A stretch of DNA of 64,000 nt from NCBI RefSeq assembly GCF_050436995.1, contig NC_134745.1, positions 9,796,001-9,860,000 of the forward strand, written 5' to 3'. A program made the position numbers and the translations under genes. Within the stretch, counting starts at the first letter, position 1, and every line of letters begins with the position of its first letter. Source of the DNA: Anticarsia gemmatalis. Taxonomy: Eukaryota > Arthropoda > Insecta > Lepidoptera > Erebidae. The notes under the pieces were generated by a model, which was not told the DNA's origin, did no database searches, and saw only the letters and a program-made list of their open reading frames with translations. Shown here piece after piece: positions 1-12,169 of this stretch.

Positions 1-1332
1 ATACCGGAGAAATATACACAGATCGAACTTGGACCTACAAAATTATTGGAGCTAAAGACATACCTTGGGACTTCCGTGTATTCTTTAGACGGAATCGACC
101 AAATCCAGTTGGTATACTAGGATCTAAAGGTAAAATCATTCAGTTTAGATTTTATATGAAAATAAGAATAAAATTATATTAAGATGTTTATGATTTTGTG
201 GTTGTTTGCAGCTGCTGGTGAACCTCCATGCTGCTTAGCTTACAGCGTGGTTGAAGCAATAAGAGAAGCTGTACAAGCATCTAGAAAAGACAGCGGTAAA
301 GAAGTGAACTATCTCAATTTAAGTAAGTATTTTTTAATATACTGTCATTACATAGGCAAACCTCCGAATATTGGTAGCGCCATATACTTTTTTCATTATA
401 GCCAAACAAAAAATGAACTGCCAAAGTAGTTCCTACAAAACCCACCAGAGGCGCTAATCAGATTTTCATACAACATTTTCTCGATAGCTAGCCCGTCGCC
501 GATACGCGATAGTAGCAGAGAATCGAGCTACTGAGCACCGTAAACGACAACGTTTTTTTTCGGGTGCGACATACCTACCCCATATTTATAAAACATTATC
601 GATTTATATTTAACCTGAAAACAAGTCGATAAAAGGAAATTAGCATAATTACTAAACAAACAAGTTAAGAATACTTATCGTGCTCATCAAAGAAATACTT
701 TTGGTGAATTAATTAACGACGCAGCCCAACCCCTTCTCTTGGTTTATATTTATATTAAATACAACACATAATAAGAGTATTATATACCGTTTTATATGGC
801 AATAGGCTCGCCCTCTATTAAATGGGAATAATAAAATGGAAAAACGTAAAGGTATTTCATACACTTATGCCTACACCTTCAGGTAAAACAGGATATGCAT
901 GTATAGATCACACCATTTTAATATAGAAATACGATTAAAATAATATTTTGTAATTAAATCACAAAATATGTAGTAGCACCGAACGGAATCCTTTTCTATC
1001 GAAATGAATGCAAAACCGCTCCTTGTACGACTATTCGTTTTATTTTCAATTCTAAGCATTATTTATACATAAGAACCTTGTAACCTTTATATATGTCCAG
1101 CACTATAAACCAAAAACTTATTGGAGAGCCCCGGCATGCACGATTTATCTATATTACATTCTTTGTATATCCAAAATAAAGTATACCACCGCCAAAAGTG
1201 AATCGTGCATGCAAGGTTCTCTTCTAAGTTGTCGAACCATAATAAAATGTTATTGTTACAGAAGTTCCAGTCAACATTGAAAGCATTGTGAAGGGCGCTG
1301 ACGTCAAGATAGAAGAGTTTCTTCTGTATTAA
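1..1332 (+). CDS. Aldehyde oxidase/xanthine dehydrogenase family, C-terminal exons (5' partial)
   Basis: This is the 3' end of a molybdenum-cofactor hydroxylase that oxidises aldehydes or heterocycles; an aldehyde oxidase is likelier than xanthine dehydrogenase. Three coding pieces join in frame: 1-129 (first full codon at 3), 212-322 and 1262-1332, ending at TAA 1330-1332. Introns 130-211 and 323-1261 both have GT...AG ends, and the second donor reads GTAAGT. The first piece contains TGEIYTDRTWTYKIIGAKDI and the second AAGEPPCCLAYSVVEAIREA. In this family the Glu of GEPP (codon 220-222) is the catalytic base next to molybdenum. The encoded end is EEFLLY. The N-terminal iron-sulfur and FAD domains lie upstream of the window. 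The substrate cannot be told from this part. Lepidopteran aldehyde oxidases are often found in gene clusters and some degrade odorants, but nothing here shows that. No stop or frameshift is seen. Confidence 0.93.
130..211 (+). other. Intron of the oxidase gene (82 bp)
   Basis: The donor GTAAAA follows GGATCTAAAG and the acceptor TTTGCAG precedes CTGCTGG. Removing it joins G with CT to make an Ala codon and gives the expected Ser-Lys-Ala-Ala-Gly-Glu run of the family. Confidence 0.9.
373..533. mobile_element. MITE, CAGTAG-end family, copy 1 (degraded left end)
   Basis: It shares the core CTGCCAAAGTAGTTCCTAC ... GAGGCGCT-ATCAGATTTTCATAC and the right end AGAGAATCGAGCTACTG with the other copies in this window. 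The left end has decayed to GGTAGCGC. There is no coding capacity. It lies within the last intron of the oxidase gene. Confidence 0.72.
1113..1231. mobile_element. Small inverted-repeat element with GCATGCACGATT arms
   Basis: The left arm (about 1113-1145) and right arm (1201-1231) are reverse complements with a few mismatches. The inner GCATGCACGATT / AATCGTGCATGC is perfect, and the GAGAGCC / GGTTCTC parts are imperfect. About 55 bp of AT-rich sequence lie between the arms. This fits a short nonautonomous DNA transposon inserted in the intron. No target-site duplication could be fixed. Confidence 0.6.
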
Positions 1333-1700
1333 ACATACTCAATATACATATATTTTATAGTATATGATAAACATTTTCTTCAGTAAAACTTTTTGTATAA
1401 TCGATGTAAGTAATATTTAATTTTATTATAATGTTATAGTTTTACTCTTATTTTCTCTATCTTTGCCCTCATTTAATATTTTTTAATGATTATATTTACT
1501 CTCATAGTATTTTATTAGTTATTCTATGTTACAATAACTTTTATTATTTACACAAGAATATTTACAATTTACAAATATTTTTAAACTAAATTATATTATT
1601 GAATATATGCAAAATCTAAATTAAAAAGAAAAAAAATAGTCTCTGAATCATATTCAATATCAGAATAAATCAATATATCAAACGAATAAAAATATTCAGC
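1333..1700 (+). terminator. 3' UTR and polyadenylation signals of the oxidase gene
   Basis: AT-rich sequence follows the stop codon. Canonical AATAAA hexamers lie at 1664-1669 and 1685-1690, and a weaker ATTAAA at about 1620-1625. Which one is used cannot be told without transcripts; a 3' UTR of roughly 300-380 bases is implied. Confidence 0.55.
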
Positions 1701-2010
1701 CTACATTTCAAGAAATAGAGCATCTAAAATGATACGCGAATCGAAATTCAGTAATGCGGTGAAATTTCCCGTATTCCTTGCGGTGGGAGCAGAGCTTCAA
1801 GCAATTTTATTGAGAATTTCGGACGGCATCCGAAATCTGAGTAAATATTGTTTTACGAAAATCAACCTGTTGTTTATAGGAATCAGAATTTAAAATCATT
1901 GAAATAACATAGCTCGAATGTCTGTATTAAGGTGAATAGTATAATTTTAATGAAGATTATTATTATTCGATATATTACTGCCATACCAAGTATATGTTCA
2001 TGTATATGTA

Positions 2011-2053
2011 CTCATTACTTTCTTATATACCAAGTATATAAGAAAGTAATGAG
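2011..2053. repeat. Perfect 20-bp inverted repeat with 3-base loop
   Basis: The arm CTCATTACTTTCTTATATAC (2011-2030) is followed by CAA and then its exact reverse complement at 2034-2053. It ends two bases before a CAGTAG-end MITE. It would form a very stable hairpin as RNA or single-stranded DNA. Confidence 0.9.
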
Positions 2054-2055
2054 AA

Positions 2056-2205
2056 CAGTAGCGCGATTTTGTACAGTCGATACTATCGAGTATCTAAAGT
2101 TTAACATTTAGAATGTACTGCCAAAATAATTCCTACGAAGCCCGTCAGAGGCGCTGATCAGATTTTCATACAAAATTTCGATAGTAGTAGAGAATCGAGC
2201 TACTG
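2056..2205. mobile_element. MITE, CAGTAG-end family, copy 2 (near complete, 150 bp)
   Basis: It runs from CAGTAGCGCGATTTTG to AGAGAATCGAGCTACTG, so the ends are inverted repeats. Inside are GTACTGCCAAAATAATTCCTAC and GAGGCGCTGATCAGATTTTC (partly quoted), shared with the other copies. The CAG...CTG ends resemble those of hAT elements, but I found no 8-bp target duplication, so the superfamily is open. Confidence 0.78.
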
Positions 2206-3240
2206 GCAAGCGACCGCAAAGAAATAGACAATGTAAAACCTTGTTTACTATATTATTATGTTTACTCTTATTGCATCCTGTCATAATGCTTCGCTTTTTT
2301 AATAAGGTAACTACTTAATGTGTTGAACATCGGAGATAAATTATGAACGGTAATCCCCGCATCATCTAATTAATTACGTGCTCAAGCTCACACATTTATT
2401 CCCGCACGTAGTTTTTCAACTTTTTCAATCGTATTTATCGGCTAAACGAATATTTTTCTTTTCTAGAATTTATTTTACGGCGAATTTATATTTGCTGTAT
2501 TTTAACAGGCTTACTTTCCGAGATGTATATATAGTAAGTATATTTAGTTCTTACTAAAAATTAAGATATTATCCTTCTTGGAGGTGATTCGCTAACTTAT
2601 CAAAGAAAATGTAAAATTGTGTAACGATGTTACAAAATAATTATTTTGTATCCCAATTACAGTACTATGTATAAATGAAGTTTTTTTTTATCGGGCATTG
2701 TTAAACATCGAATATAAATCGCGTAATTTGGACAATGAACAAACGAAAGCGCAGTGGTTCGCAACTTCATTTGTGGTGAAATCGATCCGTTTAAACGATA
2801 ATTATGTCAATGAAAATTATTTATATTTAAAATGGTACCACGTAGAGAGAGATTTGTTGTGCAATGGTGAACCGCTTGTACGCGGTTAAACATTGTTGAC
2901 CGCTCAGTCAAACTTATGTTGTTCCAAACAATGGCTGCCCAAAAGTATTTTTGAATCATATCAAATATTTTATTCAAATAAAGCCGTATAGGCGTATACC
3001 AGTGATAGCTGTAATACAATTTTGTAAAATATTTTTGCTAACTTTTGCTAGCGGCTTTATCTGCACGAAAAAAGTATAGTTCAGCCTTTTTGATATTAAA
3101 GAAAGACAAAATACCCTTTTTTTCATTAATTATACCAGTAGTGTGTGTAAAGTAATTGACATCACTAATTAGTATAGATTGCCGATAACACGTAAACGTT
3201 ACTTATTAACTGTACCGTTATAAAGACAACACGAACGATG
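2206..3240. other. Noncoding AT-rich stretch
   Basis: I recognise no gene or known repeat here. Short frames at 2698-2889 and 2807-3019 overlap on opposite strands and have no recognisable domain. A small inverted repeat, AACCGC...GCGGTT, lies near 2868-2887. Confidence 0.5.
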
Positions 3241-3245
3241 AGCCC

Positions 3246-3336
3246 TTAAATAATAGACGCTATTGATCCAGTGACCAGTTCGTTGTAGAATCGATCACCC
3301 AGTTTAAATAGTTCACAGTTCAACATGCTGTCGAAG
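3246..3336 (+). promoter_or_regulatory. Candidate core promoter and short first exon (orphan)
   Basis: A TATA-like TTAAATAA at 3246-3253 lies 31 bases before the A of CCAGTTCG (A at 3277), which resembles an insect initiator. A 48-base leader follows, then ATG at 3325 in the context TTCAACATG, coding Met-Leu-Ser-Lys, then a possible donor GTAAAC at 3337. Insect secreted and cuticular protein genes often have such a short first coding exon. I could not find a matching second exon, so this may be a relic or chance. Confidence 0.3.
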
Positions 3337-3392
3337 GTAAACATGGTAAATTCTCTTTTCGCGTCACCAGTTTCATATCAAATATTACAAAG

Positions 3393-3530
3393 TTAGTAGT
3401 TTCCCTACAGTCGGTACTATGTGTAGAGAGTGTTTGACGATAAAATCAATTGAAAAATAGTTCTTGCGGAATACGATAGAGGCGCTGATCACTTACTATC
3501 ACTATACACGCATCCGATTCTCGATTGTGG
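3393..3530. mobile_element. MITE, CAGTAG-end family, copy 3 (degraded)
   Basis: It contains CTACAGTCGGTACTAT, AAAAATAGTTCTTGCGG and GAGGCGCTGATCA in the same order as copies 2 and 5, and ends in a decayed GATTCTCGATTG. The limits are approximate. Confidence 0.55.
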
Positions 3531-6451
3531 AAGTAGGTTTTTTTAGGTAACGTAGAGTTAAGTTTTTTATAAACTTATTAGAAATGTCATCACGTATGGT
3601 TCATAATGGTTCAATATTTGAATAACCAAATAAACTTTATTTTTAGTAAAACGTTCAATAAGAAAAATAATGTTCATAATATGCCTGTTTAATAAAGTGG
3701 CGCGGAATCGAAAGCTAGTAATGTAGATGAACTCAAATTAAAATCAGTTTTCATTATTATCGAGGCCACCCGCAGTGCATAAATCCGTACAAATATGTCT
3801 GTCGTACAATTTGTTTGGCGCCAATTATATTATTATACGTCTGATTTCAGTTCAATGCAATTCATTCGAATTCCTTTCTATAGTCCATCATTTCATAATG
3901 CCTTTGTCATGTTTCATTTAGACAGAGTAAAAAGAATTTTTAGATATTGGATTTTGAAAAAAGTGGTGTAAATTTTGTAAAACCTTTGTTTGAACTGGAG
4001 TTATTTTACTGAAACGGAAATCTCAATGAAGTTTCAGCCCCAAAATCTGTTAATATTTTCTATTAGGACTAACTTCTGTTTCAGTTGTTTCTTAATTTTA
4101 TATCTTTTGTAAAAAAATATGGGACTAATTAAGAGCATTAAAACCTTTATTTATTATTTTCACAAAAATAAAAACATTAATTTAGTATCTATTCATTATC
4201 TCGCCAAATGAATTCATAAAGTCGAAAAATCTTGGTATAGTCGGCGCGTTATTACAAATTTACTTAATCTTAAGGACGAAGCCGGGGTATAATAAAGTTA
4301 TAATTTCCTCTTACCCTACCTAAGCGTTTATACTATGTATAAAGGAGAATGATTCTCTTTGTCGGTCGTAAACCCATTGCTTGTATTATGGTTTATTTGA
4401 TTATGTGGACCGGCCTCGGCGCCGGCCGGGACATAACCAACTTTATTGCTTACTTAAATAACTACCGTAGCTAGGCCACCCTTTGCCAATAATTTTTATT
4501 TCTAATAATTCATTTCTAAGTCTTTATTGAATTCCTTTACAAATGCTAAGAGGCGTTTATAATATAAATTGTTAAATTATAGTCTTTCAAAGGTAAAATA
4601 CGATTAAAATTTGTAACAATACCAGTAGTAGAGAAAAAATGCGAGCCAAAAAAGGAATCAAACCATTTTAAACAGGAACTACAATGCAACTGGTTTAAAA
4701 AAATATATTTTCTGTCTGTCAAAAGCATCTTAAAAACACTCACTAGATGTCAACAAATACTATCCTGCAATATATTTACAGGCAAGTATTAATTAATAAC
4801 TCCGCTTCCGTATAGCAGATCCAATCTTAGAAAATGAGATTATTTTTGCTTTCCAATTATATATCTGTCACTGCTGTAATTTCGTTCCAAATATCCTTTT
4901 ATTTAATCTTAACAAACGTTGTCAAAGATTTGCTCCGTACGGTTTAGCGAATAACGTATTTAGTTCTGTACAAATAAGGTTCAAACTTCACCGCATGTGG
5001 TTCTACTTATTGAAGATATGTCGTTACTTTGTTTGGGAGTCGGGTCAGCGCCGACATCGGCAGGTGTCACAAGCACCGGAACATTATGACATGAATCGTG
5101 CAATTCCTTTCAAAATGAATAAAATATCTCTGATTTTTTCATTTATTTCCTTATACTGTCGCTATTTATTTGGCCGTTATGGAGTATTTGGGTCAATCTT
5201 AATGTAACATGATATTTTCCTTTCTGCAGGCCCAACTTCCAATTGTACAAATGTATACGAACAACAAATAAAATATTCATGTTTCGTACATTTTTCTATA
5301 AAATTTGTCATAAAAATATTCATCAGCTCTATAAAGGTCCCTTTACAAACTTCTAACGCAATTTATAAAATCGGCTTTATATTCAAGTAACTCGTCAACG
5401 CAACCCAGCTCACGTCACATAATAGTTTATGGGGAGCCTACCTCAAGGGTGTATTGTGGCTATAGAGATAGCGACGTATTTGATTTAAGATGACGCCGTG
5501 GAAGACAAAGGCGTGAGGTATCATTTTGCATCAAAGCCCGCGGGGTGACAGTTGGGCCAGGGAGCCAACGTTGCGGAAAATAGCCTGCTCTGGATCTCAC
5601 GATACTACGAGAACCGACGCCACCGGCTACCCTCTAAGTTTCGATTACGTATTTTATTTATGATAAGGGTTACGAGCCAAGAATACTCGTTTTACAGTGC
5701 GTTTATATTATAGCAGGATTATATTGGTCTGCGATAGTGTGTTCTATTAGGATTGACCCTTGTAAGTTGCGTTGTGCGGAAATTTGATGATGCTGTCGGT
5801 TACAGATTTTCGCAATGAATGCGCGTCGTCCGGGTTCACGTTTGAAAAAAAATACAAAGAGAATAAAAGCGACAGCAAACAAGGATTGATAAAAGTTTTC
5901 ATAAACGAAGCCTAGACTAAAATACTAAGAGAAACCCAATAAAGGAACACGGTTGAACGAGTTTCCATTTAATAAAGGAGCCGAAAAAATATTTTAGTCA
6001 TACTTTTTTTTATCGAATCTATAATGACATCATCTCGGCGTATCTACCGAAAACTTATTTGTTTGAATCAATTGGAATATTAAGACTATTAAGGGAATAA
6101 AAAAAGTAATTTGTACTGTTTGTGTGAATAGTGACTAAATTCTAACACGCACTGTTTCGGGCCGCTAACGTTTCTGGAGTCTTGATTCCGGCAGTCAGGT
6201 CAAAGCGTAATTGGATTTTAGTGTTACAAAGGTACTTTTAGTTTGGAATGGAACTGTCCAATAAACGACACATTCGTGCACTGTCTACCGTAGGGATTAT
6301 ACGGCTATAAGCAAATGATGTGATCTTACTTAGGGAATACCTGTACCTGGATTTTGGCTAAACCAAATAATGTCTTTGTATTAAAGATAAATAACTGTAT
6401 TCATCAGTTTCAACATCTTGAGGAGGTCGTGAGTCCGACAAGCGATTAAAA
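3531..6451. other. Noncoding stretch without recognised genes
   Basis: Mostly AT-rich DNA. A GC-rich spot with partial self-complementarity lies at about 4408-4433. A more GC-balanced block lies at about 5400-5640 (contains GCCCGCGGGGTGACAG) that matches nothing I know; it could be an old repeat or regulatory DNA. The sequence GGACGAAGCCG near 4273 resembles decayed transposon ends seen in moths, but is too short to call. Confidence 0.4.
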
Positions 6452-6585
6452 AGAGTGGCCATGAGTGCCTGTCAGTTCTTTTCATTGGCCCTACCTTCCG
6501 AACTGGCGGTAAATTTACTCTCTGTATCATTGACTATCATAAGTCAGCATTTGACCTATATGAATAAATGATTTGATTTTGATTC
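6452..6585 (+). mobile_element. 3'-end fragment of a lepidopteran non-LTR retrotransposon
   Basis: The stretch with GAGTGGCCATGAGTGCCTG, CCTTCCGAACTGGCGGTAAA and the end GAATAAATGATTTGATTTTG looks like the 3' tail of a LINE family common in moth and butterfly genomes. The repeated ATTTG tail suggests the insertion end. No coding part remains. The family assignment is from memory of the sequence type. Confidence 0.55.
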
Positions 6586-6700
6586 CCACACAGAAATTGA
6601 TTTTTCGGGTCTGGTAGTATTTTAAGTTTGTTGTTTGTGTTTTTAAAGTTCCCGCGACACAAGACCAATTCTTAGTGCGGGAGTTGTATTTTTAAAAAGG
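6581..6700 (+). mobile_element. SINE remnant (3' half), tRNA-derived type
   Basis: It begins at GATTCCCACACAG, the end of a tRNA-like B box. It continues with GCGACACAAGACCAATTCTT and GTGCGGGAGTTGT, followed by an A-rich tail. The same body is present in the fuller copy at 33215-33425. It abuts the LINE tail just upstream. Confidence 0.65.
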
Positions 6701-7818
6701 AATATAGATATAACCAGACATAAATTAAGCACTAAAAACCTAAATTTTACTTAATTAGGTACTATAAGAAACCATTTTCGTCGTTTATCCCCAACATGTG
6801 TCTAAGTACACTCAGTATAGACTTACAAAGGATTACGGGAAAACAGAACGCTTAAGGAAAAACTGAGGTGTCCATTCCGTCCGTCTGTCTTGTCACAGGT
6901 GATTATCTCCGAGATTATGTGGACACAAAAGTACCGTGTAAAAATAGCTAACGAGTGATTAACTTGGATTATATTGTTTGGCTTATGGATGTAAATGTAA
7001 TCTTACAATTACGTAGAAGTTTTATATGCTTAACTATTGTAAAACATGTTTTATGATTTATATAAAGGTAAATGCTTTATTTTAATTATATTTTTGTATT
7101 TTTCTTTTGTAATACAATTTTTAAATGTATTGTTTTTAAATGACAGCAAGTTGTGAATATTCAAAATTAAATTATAAAAATAGTTTAGTTGGCATTTGAC
7201 TCGAACGGAGTGTTTAAAAATACAAAAATTTAAAAAGTGCAGTTATATAAAATGTTTTCAAATTAACATTAAAGTAAACACATAAACTTAAATTCTAAAT
7301 GTGTGATTGACTATCTACATAACTAAAAAAAATGGTCTAGAGTTATACTGCATTCAGATATAACATAGGTCTGTAGACTTAACTTTGAAAATACGACAGT
7401 AATTCTCTAGAGCACATAATACTTCTAGAAAAAAAAATCTGTAACTCCCAAAGGTAAACCGTATAGTAAAATAAAGTGGCAAATTGATCAATTCGTTCGC
7501 ACAGTTGAGCAGTATTGTGTCAAGTGGTCAGTCCTTCAATGGATGACAGCTGTCCAGATAATTATCGAGCCCACTCCATTTAGAGCACCTCTATCCGTTT
7601 GTCGGAATATCTATTAGAAGTCTACAGAAACTATTACCTAAGTTTAAACCTGCCTAAGATTTATCGTTTCACCAAATTCCTAGAGGTACAACTGTTTATC
7701 TATAATAATAATAAATATCATTGGACAACTCACACACGGTCGTCTGATCCCAAACTAAGCAAAGCTTGTAGTATGGTAATCGTACAACTGAAAAACATAC
7801 TTATTTACTTCTAAATTT
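6701..7818. other. Noncoding AT-rich stretch
   Basis: I recognise no gene or repeat family. The frame at 7599-7814 has no recognisable motif. Confidence 0.45.
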
Positions 7819-8163
7819 GTTTTTTTTTTTGTTTTTTTTTTTTCATTCCAATCAATTTATTTCAATTAATACATTAAATGATAATTTTATATGTACAAAC
7901 GAAAAAAAATAATAATAAAGGAATTAAACATAAATAAAATTAAAATAAGGCATCATAAAATATCTCCGCATCGCCGTCCTCGGGTAACGTGCCCAGAAGG
8001 CTAAAACATACTTATATAGATAAATTAACAACCAGGCTCAAAACACATAGTCGTGCTCATCACATAAATATTTGTCTCGGGTGGGATTCGAATCCACTAC
8101 ACGTGGCTTAATAACGGTTATTATGCCGAGGTAACCACGTTAACCGCTGCACCAAACGTGCAG
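7819..8163 (-). mobile_element. tRNA-derived SINE (about 345 bp)
   Basis: Read on the minus strand, it opens at about 8163 with a tRNA-like head: an A-box-like TTTGGTGCAGCGGTTAACG and a B box GGATTCGAATCCC at 8083-8095. An unrelated body contains GAGCACGACTATGTG and GAGCCTGGTTG. It ends in a long poly-A, seen as poly-T at 7819-7842 on the plus strand. The RNA polymerase III boxes are close to consensus. The tRNA part has no cloverleaf that I would accept as a functional tRNA gene. Confidence 0.75.
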
Positions 8164-11100
8164 TAAAGTTATCTTGTCTGTTGTAAAAACAATTCATTTT
8201 ATAATGCCTATAAATATAGTTTGCATTTACGTAAATATATATATTGCGACGTGTCTGTGCATTTTTTACAAGCTTTTATTAATCCTGTTATTATTATATT
8301 GTTTGTAAATATAGCCTGTAAAATATAATCTGTTTACAGAAAACTAAGGTAGGATAAATAATCCTTTCAAGTCTAGTAAAAATAAAACAGTCTGACGAGG
8401 TATTAATATTCTCGATCCCGAAGATCTATTTCTTTGTCTTATTAAGCTGGCATCACGAGTTAACAGGCGAAGGAAATGAGTACAAATGGAGTCAATATTG
8501 TGGAACAAATATATACAATTTCCCTAGCTGTTGGTCATTTGCAGGGGACGTGCGTGCAAGCACATTTGTCTAGATAGACAGGATTACTTATTTGTTCTGT
8601 TTCAAAGCCGAGACAACAAGCCACGCAGCAGTTTCACTTGAAATAAACTATAGTATAATCGAAAGTCTATTAATCAGTTCTGACACAAATGCAACTCGTT
8701 TATAACACATTCCGTTTGAATAACTACATGATTGTTTTTTATATTAAAAAAATATTTGATTAGTAATGTTTTTAAAGATTTTTTTTTGTGCGATTTACAG
8801 TTATGTCTATAGCAGAATTAAAGTAAATATCATTAAGTAGGTGTTTGCAGGTTTTATTTACTAACAGCAATGGTAATCCTTACAAAACTTAAATGTTTTA
8901 AACATACTATTACGTATTCATACATTTCATTATATGAAAAATACACAATGAAATTAATGAATACATAATCCACGGTTAAAAATTTTCAGAACATAAACTT
9001 AAAACTGTGGCAAGATAAATTTCTTAGCCTTAATATTCTCTAAAGAAAACTGACGGCTAGTAGAAACTACTAACATTATTTATGTCTAAAAGTAAAGTTA
9101 ATTATGAAGTTATAGTTCACTTTTAGTTAGAGTATGTTGAGTGTTAATATTGGTCTTAAGAGAATACGGAATAAGCGTTTCATATATGTATATTATGTTA
9201 AAGTGAGTGTTGAACGTATAATTCATTGCGTCAGTCGTGAATACTTTTCGATCTTAAAATATTTACAAATGTACAAGATAGAAGATAAGAGATATTTTGG
9301 AAGTTTGTTACTCAATCATGCCAAAACTATTGAGTAAACATTTTGATATATTACATAAATATTTATAATCCGGATTTACACATTTAATACATTTAATACA
9401 TAAACCAGGATTTTTTCTCTAAGTAGGCATTAACTAGTGGTAAAATAAAGAAATCAAAATTTATTTATTTTTATTTTATTATTATTATACACATTCAGTT
9501 ATACATAACATTTATCAGCGTCCCACAAAACCTCATAAGAAGTTTGACTGTGAGATCAAAAAAGAATAACTCTTTACGGAATAAAAAGGAATTATATTTT
9601 GATGTCGTGATATGTATTGTATTTCTGACTTTTCCCCACACAGTGGTAGCAAGCCTGTACTAACAACGTGAAATATATTTTGTCTACGTGTAGCTCGCGT
9701 TTTCGTCAAATTTGTCGTCGGGAATAGGTGTGACGCGAGGTAACGAGTCTCTGTCGACTGTGGCACCTCTACACGAACTAACTATAATTCATTCCACCTG
9801 CCTGTCAACAATTTCACCCGTGTAATACGTTTCTGCCTGTTTACAGAGAAATTCCTGCTGCGACGATTAAAACATGAGAACTCATTTATGTTGCAATATA
9901 AAACTGTAGTTGTGTTTGTACCGCTTTACTAGTATAAACTTAAAATTGATATAAGGGTTTCTGATAAATAAATAAGTTTATAATAATATTATGTAGATAT
10001 TAAAATATGAGTCTGGTGCATAAAAATGCCAAAATACAAAAATGGGGACCATAAGCAATCACTATTTATTAATTATTTTGTTAAAGAAGTATACAATTTA
10101 AATGTCTACTATAAGTTTGGTAAATCTCTGACAAAGGTCATGTTCTACGTATGTAAGTTGAAAGTATACCGCCGCGGGCAAAGGCCAATTCCAATTTATT
10201 TTCTTAAACAAAATCACTCGACTTTCTCTTCTTCATTTGTTTTGCATTCGTGGAATTAAGAAAAATACTGGTTGTTTTTTAAAGAAACATTTAACAAAGT
10301 CAATAAATCTTTCAAGTGCTTCGAGGCTGATTAAGTAGTCGTGGACTATGTATGTAAACAACTCCATTCGCTTTAGAACGGTTTTCTCGAAAAACATCCC
10401 GCTGGGGCCATTGGAAAAACTGCCTAATTAAGTTATTCCTAGAATTGTCGTCCATTTAAGTAACTTATTGAAATATTCGTATGTTATTTCAGGTTCGTTA
10501 TTGGTTGGTAAATTCTACTGAGTTTTGTTTTTGGAAACTAGATTAACAAATTTTCTGGAGACGCCTTTCTTATAAATTTTATCATAATTGCAATTTTTGT
10601 TTTGGTACATTATCTTTTTAAGTGTAAATATATTTTCATTATCATTAGTTTCGTTTCATATGACTATGCATATTAATTAGTATTACAAGCATCATAAAGC
10701 CAAACTAAACCTATTTAGTATTTAATTAACTACTCTTAACACATTTATAATCTTTATTGTGACAAATACAAAAAAATTGTCCAAAACAATATCAAGTTTA
10801 GTCGTTTCGTTACCCGTTTAACCGTCACAATAAAGTAAGTAGTTCTCTGACATGGGATACATTATCGTTCTAGTCTAGTCTGGTTTTTGTGACATTGTTT
10901 TAAAGTCCTAAATCAGACGCGGACATAACCCTTTTCATATTTAACATTATACGAGGATTTATCTTGTGTGTGATGTAGAATTATCAAGACCTTATTTAGT
11001 TCTAAAAATATTACTTGGTAAAACTATACGCAATGTTTTTAACAGAAAGAGTGAAATGTTGATCGATCGACTCTAATGAATAAATATTGCAACCAAATTC

Positions 11101-12169
11101 TCAACAAGTTGTTACCATTGTTTTCAAGATTACTGACGAAGGACATAGCAGTGTGAGGCAGTGTGCTTTTAGATGAGCGAATATAGCGCCATTAAACATG
11201 CTACTAGGTAGCTACCGGGAAATTATATAAAGGAACTTTATCACCACTATCAATATATACTAGCTTAGCCTTTGATCCAAACTATGTTGTTTATCACTAC
11301 TGTCTACTATCAATATGAAAACGAAATATGAAACAAGTCTGAAGTCAAGTATTTGATAGGCAGGAGTTTTGATAATCTCGCTTCTAAAAGATTATCATTG
11401 AGACTAAACTCTTAAAGAATTACCTAAAATGTCAGTAGTATATAATAGCGAATGAAGGAGACTTTTTATATTTGGTTCAAAGTTAATTTATTATTGATGT
11501 TTCTCGAAGTATGTGGGAGAACAAACGTCAGGTACACGATTGTAACTTTATTGTATTGATGTTGGACTTTTTATTTGTGTTAGCTAATACAATTGTAGCA
11601 ATGAGTTCAGTTCTAAGAAATATCTGCTTTCAACTTTGTTATAAAAGTATCTGAAATGTGTCAATAAAGTAGACCTTTATAAATAACGTGGTAAACAATT
11701 ACATTATTGTAGTTTTTTAGTATTATAAGTAAGTATCGTTTTAAGTTTTTTTATTAATATTTATTTGTGTATTTATTGCTTGTTTATAAGGACCGAAGAC
11801 TGTTCATATTACACACATATTTTAAGCACGAAGTAAACTGTCTCCAAAAACAACAAAACAACCATATTTTTGAAATATGAATAACTAAAGTACAAAATAT
11901 TACTGGAACTTAAACATAATTTTGTATCTTCTTTCATTATTATTTTGATATACTCTTATAGATTTATATTACTTATGCAATATAATCGTTACATTTACAT
12001 ACGTAAAGTTCGCATAAATGTAAGCAAGTAACGAAATACTTATTAGAATCTATTTAATCACATTACCGAGTAAGACTTAGAACCGCAATCTAAGTCTAGG
12101 TATAACGTATAGCGGACTGCATGTGAGTGAGACGTTAAGCCCAGTAAATTCCCAGTTAATATCGGGAGA
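8164..12169. other. Noncoding AT-rich stretch
   Basis: I see no recognised gene, RNA or repeat family. A TATATAAAG sequence lies near 11224, without a convincing initiator or exon after it. Short frames here lack any domain. Confidence 0.4.

Larger units (their letters stand above)
323..1261 (+). other. Last intron of the oxidase gene (939 bp), carrying two insertions
   Basis: The donor is GTAAGT and the acceptor TTGTTACAG. Splicing joins A322 to AA1262 and makes a Lys codon. Two inverted-repeat elements lie inside (373-533 and about 1113-1231). The rest is AT-rich with no other signal that I recognise. Confidence 0.88.

Noticed and set aside
184..429. An 81-residue frame starting with ATG at 184
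   Set aside because: Its middle is the true oxidase exon 212-322, but the start lies in one intron and the end in the next. The spliced reading fits the family and this one does not.
2056..2205. Assignment of the CAGTAG-end MITE to the hAT superfamily
   Set aside because: CAG...CTG ends fit, but none of the copies shows an 8-bp target duplication by eye, so the superfamily was left open.
8042..8163. Possible tRNA gene
   Set aside because: A and B boxes are present, but the sequence runs into a SINE body and poly-A, and the stems do not make a proper cloverleaf. It is a SINE head.
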